From positions 2,046,001 to 2,110,000 of the forward strand of contig NZ_CP034450.1 of NCBI RefSeq assembly GCF_003952505.1: DNA of 64,000 nucleotides. The letters are read 5' to 3'. A program made the position numbers and the translations under genes. Shown here piece after piece: positions 1-8,176 of this stretch. The DNA comes from Mesorhizobium sp. M4B.F.Ca.ET.058.02.1.1 (GTDB lineage: Bacteria > Pseudomonadota > Alphaproteobacteria > Rhizobiales > Rhizobiaceae). The notes beneath the pieces are model-generated. The model saw nothing but the letters and a program-made list of their open reading frames with translations. It was not told the DNA's origin and made no database searches. How positions within the stretch are numbered: position 1 is the stretch's first letter; each line of letters opens with the position of its first letter.

Positions 1-566
1 TTTCTCGGCGAGCGCCACGCGAAGTCGCCAGGAGCGGCCGTTTTCGCCGGCATGGAGGGCACGCGTCCGGTGCTGGTCGAGATCCAGGCGCTGGTGGCGC
101 CCTCCTCGCTCGGCACGCCACGCCGCGCTGTCGTCGGCTGGGACGGCGCGCGGCTGTCGATGGTGCTCGCGGTGCTGGAGGCCCATTGCGGTGTGCGCTT
201 CGGCCAGCATGACGTCTACCTCAACGTTGCCGGCGGCTACCGGATCAGCGAGCCGGCTGCCGATCTGGCGGTCGCCGCCGCGCTGGTTTCGTCGCTCACC
301 GGTCTTGCCCTTCCTGCCGATTGCGTCTATTTCGGCGAAATCAGCCTGTCGGGTGCGGTGAGGCCGGTTGCGCATGCGCAGCAGCGCCTCAAAGAGGCCG
401 AAAAGCTGGGTTTCGGTAGCGCGGTACTGCCCTTGGGCAGCGAGGACCTTGTCGGTGGCAATGGCGCTGGGGGATCGGGGCCGGCGCTTTCCAGCCCACC
501 GAGCTTGCCGACCTCGTCGCGCGCATAGCCGGCTCACGGCGCAGCCGCGTCGAGGAGCAAGAATGA
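1..566 (+). CDS. radA: DNA repair protein RadA, 3' part with apparent frameshift
   Basis: 3' end of radA, the RecA-like ATPase that helps branch migration in recombinational repair. The window opens inside the gene, so the zinc finger, Walker motifs and KNRFG motif lie outside. What is visible is the C-terminal Lon-protease-like domain (VAGGYRISEPAADLAVAAAL and AHAQQRLKEAEKLGFGSAVL). The frame of base 1 ends at a TAG at 526-528. The tail that looks native (ELADLVARIAGSRRS, ending TGA 564-566) is in another frame, consistent with one base missing between about 450 and 485, a G-rich stretch. The conserved domain is unaffected; only about the last 30 residues differ. cvpA follows 43 bases later. 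Confidence 0.85.
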
Positions 567-609
567 CGCGGCTCGTCGAGCGGTAGAGACATGGAGTGGG
601 GCGAAGGAC

Positions 610-1290
610 ATGCCGATTACGCTGCTTGACGGAATTCTCGTCGGCTTCACCCTGGTCTCGGCGATGCTCGCCATGGTGCGCGGCTTCTCGCGCGAGGTAC
701 TCTCCATCGTCTCCTGGGTGGCGGCGGCGGTGGCGGCCTTCTTCTTCTACAAGCCGGTGCTGCCTTACGTTCAGCCCTATGTCGACAACGACAAGATCGC
801 CATGGCGGCGGCCGCCGGCATCGTCTTCGTCATCGCGCTGATCGTCGTCTCGGTCATCACCATGAAGCTCGCCGACTGGATCATCGATTCCCGGATCGGC
901 GCGCTCGACCGCACGCTCGGCTTCCTCTATGGCGCGGCGCGCGGCATCCTGGTGGTCGCGGTGGCGCTGCTGTTCTTCAACTGGCTGGCCGGGGCCAAGG
1001 CGCCGGGCTGGGTCGCCAACGCCAAGTCGCGGCCGCTGCTGGAGACGATCGGCGCGAAGCTCGAAAGCCTGCTGCCGGAGAACACGGAAGAGCTCGTCAA
1101 CAAATACACCCACAAGGGCGAGCCCGCGGCTGAAACTCCGGCGGCGCCCGGCGCGACGACCGACCAGCCGGCGGCCGAACCGCCGGCAAACGGCGATGAC
1201 GCCGATGCGCCGGTCGATGACAATGAAGGCGAAGCGCCTGCCGACAACGCGCCGGCGCCGGCTCCCGCCACTCCGGCGCCGGCAAACTGA
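610..1290 (+). CDS. cvpA: CvpA family membrane protein
   Basis: Protein of 226 residues with a CvpA domain: four hydrophobic segments in about the first 130 residues (for example residues 10-30, 32-50, 65-85 and 100-120), starting PITLLDGILVGFTLVSAMLA. After residue 160 it becomes a low-complexity Ala/Pro/Glu/Asp tail, probably cytoplasmic or periplasmic and disordered. A GAAGGA ribosome site lies just before the ATG. CvpA was named for colicin V production and is linked to envelope integrity; its biochemical role is unclear. Lying between radA and purF is the usual rhizobial order, and the neighbour purF also follows cvpA in enterobacteria. Confidence 0.9.
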   Translation: MPITLLDGILVGFTLVSAMLAMVRGFSREVLSIVSWVAAAVAAFFFYKPVLPYVQPYVDNDKIAMAAAAGIVFVIALIVVSVITMKLADWIIDSRIGALDRTLGFLYGAARGILVVAVALLFFNWLAGAKAPGWVANAKSRPLLETIGAKLESLLPENTEELVNKYTHKGEPAAETPAAPGATTDQPAAEPPANGDDADAPVDDNEGEAPADNAPAPAPATPAPAN

Positions 1291-1370
1291 TCGCCGCCAA
1301 GACGAGCGCCCGCGGCAAGGCGGGCGCTTCCCCGGGGATTGACGTTGGTGTGAACGCCGCAAGGCATGCG

Positions 1371-1399
1371 TTGCTTTCGACGAGCGATCGCCTTATATG
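1371..1399 (+). promoter_or_regulatory. Candidate sigma-70 type promoter for purF
   Basis: TTGCTT at 1371-1376, a 17-base spacer and TATATG at 1394-1399 resemble a housekeeping promoter. The -10 hexamer overlaps the first in-frame ATG of purF (1397), so if it is used, translation must begin at the later ATG at 1427. This is inferred from sequence only. Confidence 0.4.
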
Positions 1400-1426
1400 G
1401 CGATTTTAGCGGAGCTTGAGCCCCTC

Positions 1427-2908
1427 ATGGCAGTTTCGATGGCAGACGCAGGCGACGTGCTATCCGCCGAGGCCGACGACCATTTCCACGACGAATGCGG
1501 CGTGTTCGGCATTTTCGGCCGGCAGGACGCGGCGGCAATCGTCACGCTGGGCCTGCACGCCCTCCAGCATCGCGGCCAGGAAGCCGCCGGCATCGTTTCC
1601 TATGACGGCAGCCAGTTCCATGTCGAACGCCATGTCGGCCTGATCGGCGACACCTTCACCAAGCAGCGCGTCATCGACAGCCTGCAAGGCAACCGCGCCA
1701 TCGGCCATACGCGCTACGCCACCACCGGCGGCGCCGGCCTGCGCAACATCCAACCCTTCTTCGCCGAACTCTCCGAGGGCGGTCTCGCCGTCGCCCACAA
1801 CGGCAACCTCACCAATGCGCTGACGGTGCAGCGCGCGCTGCAGAAGCAGGGCTCGATCTTTTCCTCGACCTCCGACACCGAAACGCTGCTGCATCTGGTC
1901 GCCACCAGCAAGGAGCGCGACCTGAACTCGCGCTTCATCGACGCGGTGCGCCAGGTCGAGGGCGCCTTCTCGCTGGTAGCCATGACGGCCAAGAAGATGA
2001 TCGGCTGCCGCGATCCGCTGGGCATCCGGCCGCTGGTGCTGGGCGACCTCGACGGCGCCTGGATCCTCGCTTCCGAGACCTGCGCGCTCGACATCATCGG
2101 CGCCCGCTTCGTGCGCGACATCAAGCCCGGCGAGATGGTGGTCATCACCTCCAAGGGCATCGAGAGTCTGTTCCCGTTCGAGCCGCAGAAGACCCGCTTC
2201 TGCATCTTCGAATATGTCTATTTCGCGCGGCCGGATTCTTCGGTCGAGGGCCGCAACGTCTACGAGGTGCGCAAGCGCATCGGCGCCGAGCTGGCGCAGG
2301 AAAACCCGGTCGAGGCCGACATCGTCGTGCCGGTGCCGGATTCCGGCACGCCGGCGGCGATCGGCTTTTCCCAGGCCGCCGGCATTCCCTTCGAGCTCGG
2401 CATCATCCGCAACCACTATGTCGGCCGCACCTTCATCCAGCCCGGCGATTCGATCCGCCACATGGGCGTCAAGCTCAAGCACAACGCCAACCGGCGCATG
2501 ATCGAGGGCAAGCGCGTGGTGCTGGTCGACGATTCGATCGTGCGCGGCACCACCAGCCAGAAGATCGTGCAGATGGTGCGCGACGCCGGCGCCAGGGAGG
2601 TGCATATGCGCATCGCCTCGCCGCCGACCAGCGCGTCGTGCTTCTATGGCGTCGACACGCCGGAGAAGTCGAAGCTGCTCGCCTCGCGCATGTCGGTCGA
2701 AGAGATGGCCGAATTCATCCGTGTCGATTCGCTCGGCTTCCTGTCAATCGACGGGCTCTACCGCGCCGTCGGCGAGGCGCGCCGCGACAACGACCAGCCG
2801 CAATTCTGCGACGCCTGCTTCACCGGCCAATACCCGACCCGCCTGCTCGACTTCGAAGGCCACGACAATGTGCGCACACTGTCGCTGCTGGCGACGAGCG
2901 GCGCATAG
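1427..2908 (+). CDS. purF: Amidophosphoribosyltransferase
   Basis: First committed enzyme of purine synthesis: transfers glutamine-derived ammonia to PRPP, giving phosphoribosylamine; cytoplasmic. The N-terminal Ntn glutaminase begins with a short propeptide before the catalytic Cys (HDECGVFGIFG) followed by LHALQHRGQEAAG. The C-terminal phosphoribosyltransferase domain carries the PRPP loop VVLVDDSIVRGTTS. Length (493 residues) is normal. The ATG at 1397 would add ten residues, but a putative -10 box overlaps it and a GGAG lies at 1411-1414, so 1427 is preferred. An SDR gene follows after 27 bases. Confidence 0.95.
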   Translation: MAVSMADAGDVLSAEADDHFHDECGVFGIFGRQDAAAIVTLGLHALQHRGQEAAGIVSYDGSQFHVERHVGLIGDTFTKQRVIDSLQGNRAIGHTRYATTGGAGLRNIQPFFAELSEGGLAVAHNGNLTNALTVQRALQKQGSIFSSTSDTETLLHLVATSKERDLNSRFIDAVRQVEGAFSLVAMTAKKMIGCRDPLGIRPLVLGDLDGAWILASETCALDIIGARFVRDIKPGEMVVITSKGIESLFPFEPQKTRFCIFEYVYFARPDSSVEGRNVYEVRKRIGAELAQENPVEADIVVPVPDSGTPAAIGFSQAAGIPFELGIIRNHYVGRTFIQPGDSIRHMGVKLKHNANRRMIEGKRVVLVDDSIVRGTTSQKIVQMVRDAGAREVHMRIASPPTSASCFYGVDTPEKSKLLASRMSVEEMAEFIRVDSLGFLSIDGLYRAVGEARRDNDQPQFCDACFTGQYPTRLLDFEGHDNVRTLSLLATSGA

Positions 2909-2935
2909 GCCGGATCACCTCACGGAAGCTCTCGC

Positions 2936-3691
2936 ATGACCCTCGACCTCTCCGGCCGCCTGGCGGTCGTCACCGGCGCCTCGCGCGGCATCGGCTACTT
3001 CATGGCCAAGGAATTGGCCGCCGCCGGCGCGCATGTGATCGCGGTGGCCCGCACCGTCGGCGGGCTCGAGGAGCTCGACGACCAGATCAAGGCCGAGCAT
3101 GACAGGACCGGCAAGGGCGAGGCCACGCTGGTGCCGCTCGACCTTGCCGACATGGCCGGCATCGACCGGCTCGGCGGCGCCATCCACGAGCGCTGGGGCA
3201 AACTCGACATACTGGTGGCCAATGCCGCCGTGCTCGGTGTCATCTCGCCGATCGGCCATGTCGAGGCCAAGACCTTCGAAAAGGTGATGACGATCAACGT
3301 CACCTCGACCTGGCGGCTGATCCGCTCGGTCGATCCGCTGCTCCGCCTCTCCGATGCCGGCCGCGCCATCATCATGTCCTCCAACGCGGCGCATTCGGCG
3401 CGCGCCTTCTGGGCGCCCTACGCAGCTTCCAAGGCGGCGGTCGAGACGATGATGCGCTCCTGGGCGCACGAGACGCAGAGCCTGCCGCTGCGGGTCAACG
3501 CCGCCGACCCCGGCGCCACCCGCACCGCCATGCGCGCGCAGGCCGTCCCCGGCGAGGATCCGGAGACGCTGCCGCATCCGTCCGAGATCGCCAGGCGCAT
3601 CCTGCCGCTGGCAAGTCCGGAGCTGAAGGAAACCGGACTGATCTTCCAGGCCAAGCACGACCGCTTCGTCGCCTACCGGCAACCGGAATAG
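2936..3691 (+). CDS. SDR family NAD(P)-dependent oxidoreductase
   Basis: Classical short-chain dehydrogenase of 251 residues. The Rossmann nucleotide-binding motif is TGASRGIG near residue 14, the NAAV motif near residue 96 stands where NNAG is usual, Ser sits in the IIMSSNA segment, and the catalytic YAASK is near residue 162. Substrate is not predictable. It lies 27 bases after purF on the same strand, an arrangement conserved in rhizobia, so it is probably co-transcribed. A GGAAG ribosome site precedes the ATG. Confidence 0.9.
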   Translation: MTLDLSGRLAVVTGASRGIGYFMAKELAAAGAHVIAVARTVGGLEELDDQIKAEHDRTGKGEATLVPLDLADMAGIDRLGGAIHERWGKLDILVANAAVLGVISPIGHVEAKTFEKVMTINVTSTWRLIRSVDPLLRLSDAGRAIIMSSNAAHSARAFWAPYAASKAAVETMMRSWAHETQSLPLRVNAADPGATRTAMRAQAVPGEDPETLPHPSEIARRILPLASPELKETGLIFQAKHDRFVAYRQPE

Positions 3692-3814
3692 AGCTTCGGC
3701 GCTTATCTGCATGTCGTTTCCCAAACCGCTGCATTTGGGGGACCGGCGTCAGGGATTAAATGCGCCTCCGGCTACGTTCTTCGAATGTAGAACATTCGAA
3801 ACCGGAGGACCGCC

Positions 3815-4455
3815 ATGCGCAAACTCATTCTCGTTGCCGCCACCGCGACTGCCGCCGCCCTTGCCGTCACGGCGGGCGCCGCCCTTTCGCAAGACGCGAA
3901 GATGAGCTTCTTCGTCACCAGTGTCGGTTCCGGCAAGGGCGCCGATCTCGGCGGGCTGAAGGGCGCCGACGCCCATTGCGCCTCTCTGGCCGAAGCCGCC
4001 GGCGTCAAGGGCAAGACCTGGCATGCCTATCTGTCGACCGGTGCCGAGGATGCGCGCGACCGCATCGGCAAGGGCCCTGGTTCAACGCCAAGGGTGAGAA
4101 GATCGCCGACGATGTCGCCTCGCTGCACGGCGACGCCAACGCCATCTCCAAGCAGACGGCGCTCAACGAGAAGGGCGAGGTGGTCAACGGCCGCGGCGAC
4201 AAGCCGAACCGGCATGACGTGCTGACCGGCTCGAAGCCCGACGGCACCAAGATCGCCGACCAGACCTGCGGCGACTGGACGATGAGCGGCGCCGACGGCG
4301 CAGCCATGATGGGCCACCACGACCGCACCGGGCTCGACGATTCGGCAGCGGCCAAGTCGTGGAATTCCTCGCATGCCTCGCGTGGCGGCTGCAGCCAGGA
4401 GGCGCTGCAGGGCACTGGCGGCGACGGCCTGTTCTATTGCTTCGCCGTCGAATGA
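3815..4455 (+). pseudogene. Secreted lectin-like protein, interrupted by one frameshift
   Basis: Two overlapping frames together encode one protein of about 213 residues. The first frame starts at 3815 with a clear signal peptide (MRKLILVAATATAAALAVTA, cleavage near GAALS-QD) and is collinear up to GKGP (about 4078). The rest, from WFNAKGEKIADDV to GGDGLFYCFAVE, continues in the frame ending TGA 4453-4455. One C appears to be missing in the run at 4073-4078. Paired cysteines (AHCAS, QTCGDW, RGGCSQ, FYCFA) suggest a disulfide-bonded extracytoplasmic fold of the C-type-lectin-like sort seen in Mesorhizobium proteins called lectin. As read, translation would go astray after about 88 residues. 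Function unknown. Confidence 0.7.
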
Positions 4456-4590
4456 CGCCTGAAGAGCGGGATTGACATCACGCGGCTGTGATGTCGCGCG
4501 CAAGCACCGCGCGCCGGGCGAGCTTTCACCGCTCGCCCGGAGTTGCTAGGATCGGCCGACTCTCCCACACCAACACAGTGAGGAATTCCC

Positions 4591-4812
4591 ATGGCTGCTC
4601 CCAGCGTAGCATTGGTCTGGTATCTGGTGATCGCCGGCCCGCAGGGCGGCATGGTGGTCCTGCCCAGCACCTTCGACACCCGCGAACAATGCACCAACGC
4701 CATCACCGAATACCAGAAGCAGCCGACACCCCAGGGCTGGGCGGTGCAGTGCGTGCCGAGCGCCTCGCCCTTCACCGACGAAGGGGATGCCGAAGAGCCC
4801 TCGGCGCAGTAG
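4591..4812 (+). CDS. Small hypothetical protein (73 aa)
   Basis: Short ORF with a GAGG ribosome site 7 bases before its ATG. The N-terminus is mildly hydrophobic (APSVALVWYLVIAGPQGGMV), followed by a polar segment with two Cys (REQCTN, VQCVPS) and an acidic C-terminus. No family recognised. Two cysteines and a hydrophobic start would fit an exported or membrane-associated protein, but a signal peptidase site is not clear. It ends two bases before the stop of the convergent osmC-like gene. Confidence 0.6.
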   Translation: MAAPSVALVWYLVIAGPQGGMVVLPSTFDTREQCTNAITEYQKQPTPQGWAVQCVPSASPFTDEGDAEEPSAQ

Positions 4813-4814
4813 CT

Positions 4815-5321
4815 TCAGCGTTTCACGCTGACTGTCAGCTCAGGCTTGGTGCTGATGGTCTGGAACACCACGCAATAGCGTTCGGTGAGCTTGAGCAGCG
4901 AATCGATGCGTTCCTGCGGCTCGTCGGTGTCGAGGTCGAAACTGAGCCGGATGGCGCGGAAGCCGACCGGCGCCTCCCTGGCAACGCCCAGCGTGCCGCG
5001 AAAATCGAGATCGCCCTCCGCCTGCACCGTGGCAGCGCCGAGCTTGAACTCCAGAGCCGTCGCCACCGCCTTCAGCGTCACGCCGGCGCAGGCCACCAGC
5101 GCCTCGAGCAGCATGTCGCCCGAGCAGAGCTCGAGCCCGGTCCCGCCGGTCGCGGGGTGCAGCCCGGCGATGGCCAGCGCCCTGCCCGTCTCCACCTTGC
5201 AAGCGATCGACTGGTCGTCGATCGAGCCCCTGGCGCGAAGCGTGATCAGAGCGCTCGAGGCGTCCTCGCGATAGGCTTCCTTCAGAGGCGCCTGCATGGC
5301 CTTGAGTGCGGTGGCGTCCAT
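4815..5321 (-). CDS. OsmC family protein
   Basis: Protein of 168 residues with the OsmC/Ohr fold. The two family cysteine regions are present: Cys78 in LLEALVACAGVTLKA and Cys150 in LTERYCVVFQT. Ohr/OsmC proteins reduce organic hydroperoxides through such a Cys pair; whether this member is a true peroxidase is not shown. The ATG at 5321 is preferred because AGGAGC stands 7 bases upstream; a longer frame to 5381 lacks such a site. Confidence 0.88.
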   Translation of the reverse strand: MDATALKAMQAPLKEAYREDASSALITLRARGSIDDQSIACKVETGRALAIAGLHPATGGTGLELCSGDMLLEALVACAGVTLKAVATALEFKLGAATVQAEGDLDFRGTLGVAREAPVGFRAIRLSFDLDTDEPQERIDSLLKLTERYCVVFQTISTKPELTVSVKR

Positions 5322-5367
5322 TTGCGCTCCTTTCGATACTTTGGTGGTTGATAGCACATTATTCCGG

Positions 5368-5506
5368 CTTGGGTTCCTCACCCCCTGAAATGGGGGGAGG
5401 TGGCTCGGCGAAGCCGAGACGGAAAGGGGAGCGCCCTACGAAGCCCCCTCTCCGTCCGCTTCGCGGCCACCTCTCCGCCGCCCTTGGCGAGGGCGAGGAA
5501 CCCAAG
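5368..5506. repeat. Long GC-rich imperfect inverted repeat
   Basis: The outer arms cttgggttcctc (5368-5379) and gaggaacccaag (5495-5506) are perfect 12-base complements. Inside are further complementary blocks (ggtggctcggcgaagccgag against the ccgcttcgcggccacc side). It sits between the OsmC promoter side and the start of the S10 peptidase gene. It resembles rhizobial intergenic mosaic elements in style. Confidence 0.7.
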
Positions 5507-5576
5507 TCTTGAGACGCCCCTTTGACTTCGACCCTCTCGACCATACCTATGCGGAAGTCGTTCCCGCGGAGGCATC

Positions 5577-7082
5577 ATGCGGTTCAAGCTGAAACTCGTC
5601 CCCCTGCTGGCTCTTGCCGCCTTCGCCCAGCCGGTCCTTGCCGGGACCACCGAGCCGCCGGCGCCAGCGGGCGGCGTGCTGTCGCTCTTGCCGCAGCCGC
5701 AGACGACGAACCATTCGATCACCATCGCCGGACGCAAGCTCGACTATCAGGCCAAGGCCGGCACGCTGTCGCTGCTTTCCGGCAGGGGCGATGTCACGGC
5801 CGAGATTTTCTACGTCGCCTATACGCTGCCGCCGCCAGCGAATGCGGCGAAGGAACCCCACCGCCCGATCACCTTCGTCTTCAATGGCGGCCCCGGCGCG
5901 GCCTCCGCCTATCTGCATCTCGGCGCGCTCGGCCCGCGCATCATCGCCACCGGAGCCGACGGGGAATTCCTGCCCTCGCCGCAAAAACTGATCGACAATC
6001 CGGACAGCTGGCTCGACATGAGCGACCTCGTCTTCGTCGATCCAGTCGGCACCGGTTACAGCCGCGAGGCGCCCGGCCAGGACACGCACGATTTCTGGGG
6101 CGTCAATCAGGATGCCAGTTCGATCGGCGCCTTCATCCGGCTCTATCTGGCGCAGAACGGCCGCACTGCTTCGCCGCTCTTCCTCGCCGGCGAAAGCTAT
6201 GGCGGCTTCCGCGCGGCTCTGCTGGCGAGGACGCTGCAGGAAGATGTCGGCATCAGCCCCAGCGGCATCGTGCTGATCTCGCCGGCGCTGGAATTCATGC
6301 TGGTGCAGCCAGACGAATTCGAGCCGCTGCACTGGGCGCTGGAACTGCCATCGCTGGCGGCGGTGCGCCTGCGCAGCGAAGGCGTCAGCGGCGATGCGTT
6401 GCGGGAAAAGCTCGCCGAGGTCGAACATTATGCCATGGGCGACTACCTGACCGCCTTGGCCGGCGGGCTGGAGCAAGGCGGACGGCTGGCGAGCCAGCGC
6501 GTGTCCGACATCACCGGCCTGCCGCTCGACCTCGTCCAGCGGAATTTCGCCCGCATCCCGACATCGCTGTTCGCAAGGGAATTCGCCCGCGCCAAAGGCA
6601 AGGTGCTGAGCCCCTATGACGCTACAATCGGCACCGCCGACATCGCGCCCGAGAGCGCCCGCATCGCCGGTCCCGATCCGGTGCTCGACCGCAGCGTGCC
6701 GGCGCTCACCTCGGCCTTTGTCGGCTATATCAGCGACGAGCTCAATTTCCACACCGATATCAGCTACCGCCTGCTCAACGGCGACGTCACCCACAATTGG
6801 GACTACGGCACCTCGCGGCAAGGTTATGCCGGCGTGATGGACGATCTGCAGCGGGCCCGTTCGCTGAACCCAGCCCTCGGCGTCGTCATCGTCAACGGCT
6901 ACACCGACCTCGTCACGCCCTATCTCGCCTCACGCTACCTGGTGAACCAGGTCCCACCGCTCGCCGATGCCAGGCCCATCCGCGTCGATGTCGTGGAGGG
7001 CGGGCACATGATGTATTTCAGGCCGGACGGCAGGCGCGCGCTGAAGGAGGCGGCGGCGGAGCTCTACCAGGCAACGCAATAG
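5577..7082 (+). CDS. S10 family serine carboxypeptidase-like protein
   Basis: Secreted alpha/beta hydrolase of 501 residues. N-terminal signal peptide (FKLKLVPLLALAAFAQPVLA). Motifs of peptidase family S10: oxyanion region NGGPGAAS, nucleophile elbow GESYGG with Ser207, Asp444 in VNGYTDLVTPY and His477 in VEGGHMMYF. S10 enzymes remove C-terminal amino acids at acidic pH; bacterial members act in the periplasm or outside. It stands alone, preceded by the inverted repeat at 5368-5506. Length and full triad indicate an active enzyme; the natural substrate is unknown. Confidence 0.9.
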   Translation: MRFKLKLVPLLALAAFAQPVLAGTTEPPAPAGGVLSLLPQPQTTNHSITIAGRKLDYQAKAGTLSLLSGRGDVTAEIFYVAYTLPPPANAAKEPHRPITFVFNGGPGAASAYLHLGALGPRIIATGADGEFLPSPQKLIDNPDSWLDMSDLVFVDPVGTGYSREAPGQDTHDFWGVNQDASSIGAFIRLYLAQNGRTASPLFLAGESYGGFRAALLARTLQEDVGISPSGIVLISPALEFMLVQPDEFEPLHWALELPSLAAVRLRSEGVSGDALREKLAEVEHYAMGDYLTALAGGLEQGGRLASQRVSDITGLPLDLVQRNFARIPTSLFAREFARAKGKVLSPYDATIGTADIAPESARIAGPDPVLDRSVPALTSAFVGYISDELNFHTDISYRLLNGDVTHNWDYGTSRQGYAGVMDDLQRARSLNPALGVVIVNGYTDLVTPYLASRYLVNQVPPLADARPIRVDVVEGGHMMYFRPDGRRALKEAAAELYQATQ

Positions 7083-7166
7083 GGTCGTGTCCTGATCGGC
7101 GGAGCGAGGCATCATCGCGACAGGCCGGTTTAGCGGCGGAGCGTGCCCTTCGGGGCGGTCGTGAGG

Positions 7167-7592
7167 TCACGAACTGGTGCCAGCAGCTGGCGGACGGCGC
7201 CCGGAGAGGGCTTCGACCGCGTCTTCGATGCCGACAACCTGCCGCTCGACGTCCTCCAGATACAGTCGCCCGGCCGCAATCCGGCCGTCGACGATCTCGA
7301 ACAGCGTGACCCCGCGCATCTCGAAGGGCTGCCCGTCGCGGCGAGTGCCGGACCAATGCCATTCCGTCCAGGTCGTGTCACCGTCCTGGACCGAGCGCGT
7401 GACCGTCGCGTGGAAGTCAGGGATGCCCGCGAACATGGCCTCCCAGTTGGCGCGCATCTGGTCGCGCCCGACAAAGGCTCTGCCCGGATGGGCCGGCTGT
7501 ACGCTGCGGTAGTTCTCGTGGATGAGTGCGGTGACAGCGTCGAGCTGGTGCGCGTTCATCGCCCTCACCAGTCGATCGATCACATCAGTCAT
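7167..7592 (-). CDS. SnoaL-like / NTF2-fold protein
   Basis: About 141 residues, beginning MTDVIDRLVRAMNAHQLDAV. The cone-shaped NTF2 fold is suggested by VTALIHENYRSVQPAHPG, a TWTEWHWSGTRRDG beta segment and MRGVTLFEIVDGRIAAGRLY. This matches SnoaL-like polyketide cyclase/ester-hydrolase relatives, often annotated nuclear transport factor 2 family. The longer frame to 7679 is less likely, since a GGGA ribosome site precedes 7592. No enzymatic role can be assigned. Confidence 0.8.
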   Translation of the reverse strand: MTDVIDRLVRAMNAHQLDAVTALIHENYRSVQPAHPGRAFVGRDQMRANWEAMFAGIPDFHATVTRSVQDGDTTWTEWHWSGTRRDGQPFEMRGVTLFEIVDGRIAAGRLYLEDVERQVVGIEDAVEALSGRRPPAAGTSS

Positions 7593-7944
7593 CGGAATTC
7601 CCGGACTTATGCAGCGCACGCATTGGCGCACCCTCTCCTTAGTCCGCTGCCCGAGCGAGCCACGCCGATCAATCCGCAAGCCTCAAAATTACCTGATTGG
7701 GCTGTGGCCGTCCAGCATTGCAAGGCGCCGGACATGGGCTTGCTCGGCCCCGTCAGGTGGCTTTTGTCCATGCGAGCTGCAGGCCGTCAGCCTGTGCCCC
7801 AACGCAAGGCCGGAGCTGGCGTAGCGCCGCGCTGGCCATCGCCCGTATAGGCTGGTCCTGTTGGGCCAGGGGTTGGCTCAGCTCCAAGCAAGCAACGTCC
7901 GCAGGCCGGTGCCGCATGGCCGATGTCGCTGGCCGCCATCCTCG

Positions 7945-8106
7945 GTGCTGGCCGCCATCCTCTTGACGGGCGGCGCCTATTTCCTGTTTTCGGCGCTGGA
8001 CGCCGCGATCAAGCTGCTGGTCGCCGGCGTCAGCGTCTGGCAGATCATGTTCTTCCGGTCGATCACGATCCTCGCCGCCCGCGCGGCGACCGGCGGGCGG
8101 CGGCTG
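7945..8106 (+). pseudogene. Remnant of a DMT (EamA) transporter N-terminus
   Basis: An in-frame stretch of 54 codons reads as the first one and a half helices of an EamA-type transporter (LLTGGAYFLFSALDAAIKLL, then VWQIMFFRSITILAARA). The match stops abruptly near 8106, and no frame continues the family. Upstream, a 16-base direct repeat (gctggccgccatcctc at 7928-7943 and 7947-7962) disrupts any start. It lies just before an intact DMT gene but is not part of it, because that gene has its own first helix. Probably decay of a second DMT paralogue. The rest of 7593-8176 holds no gene I can support. Confidence 0.6.
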
Positions 8107-8176
8107 AGCATTTCCGCAAACGGCTTCAGGACAACAACTGACGGAACCATGTCAGCAGGGGAGCGTAGACTGGGGC

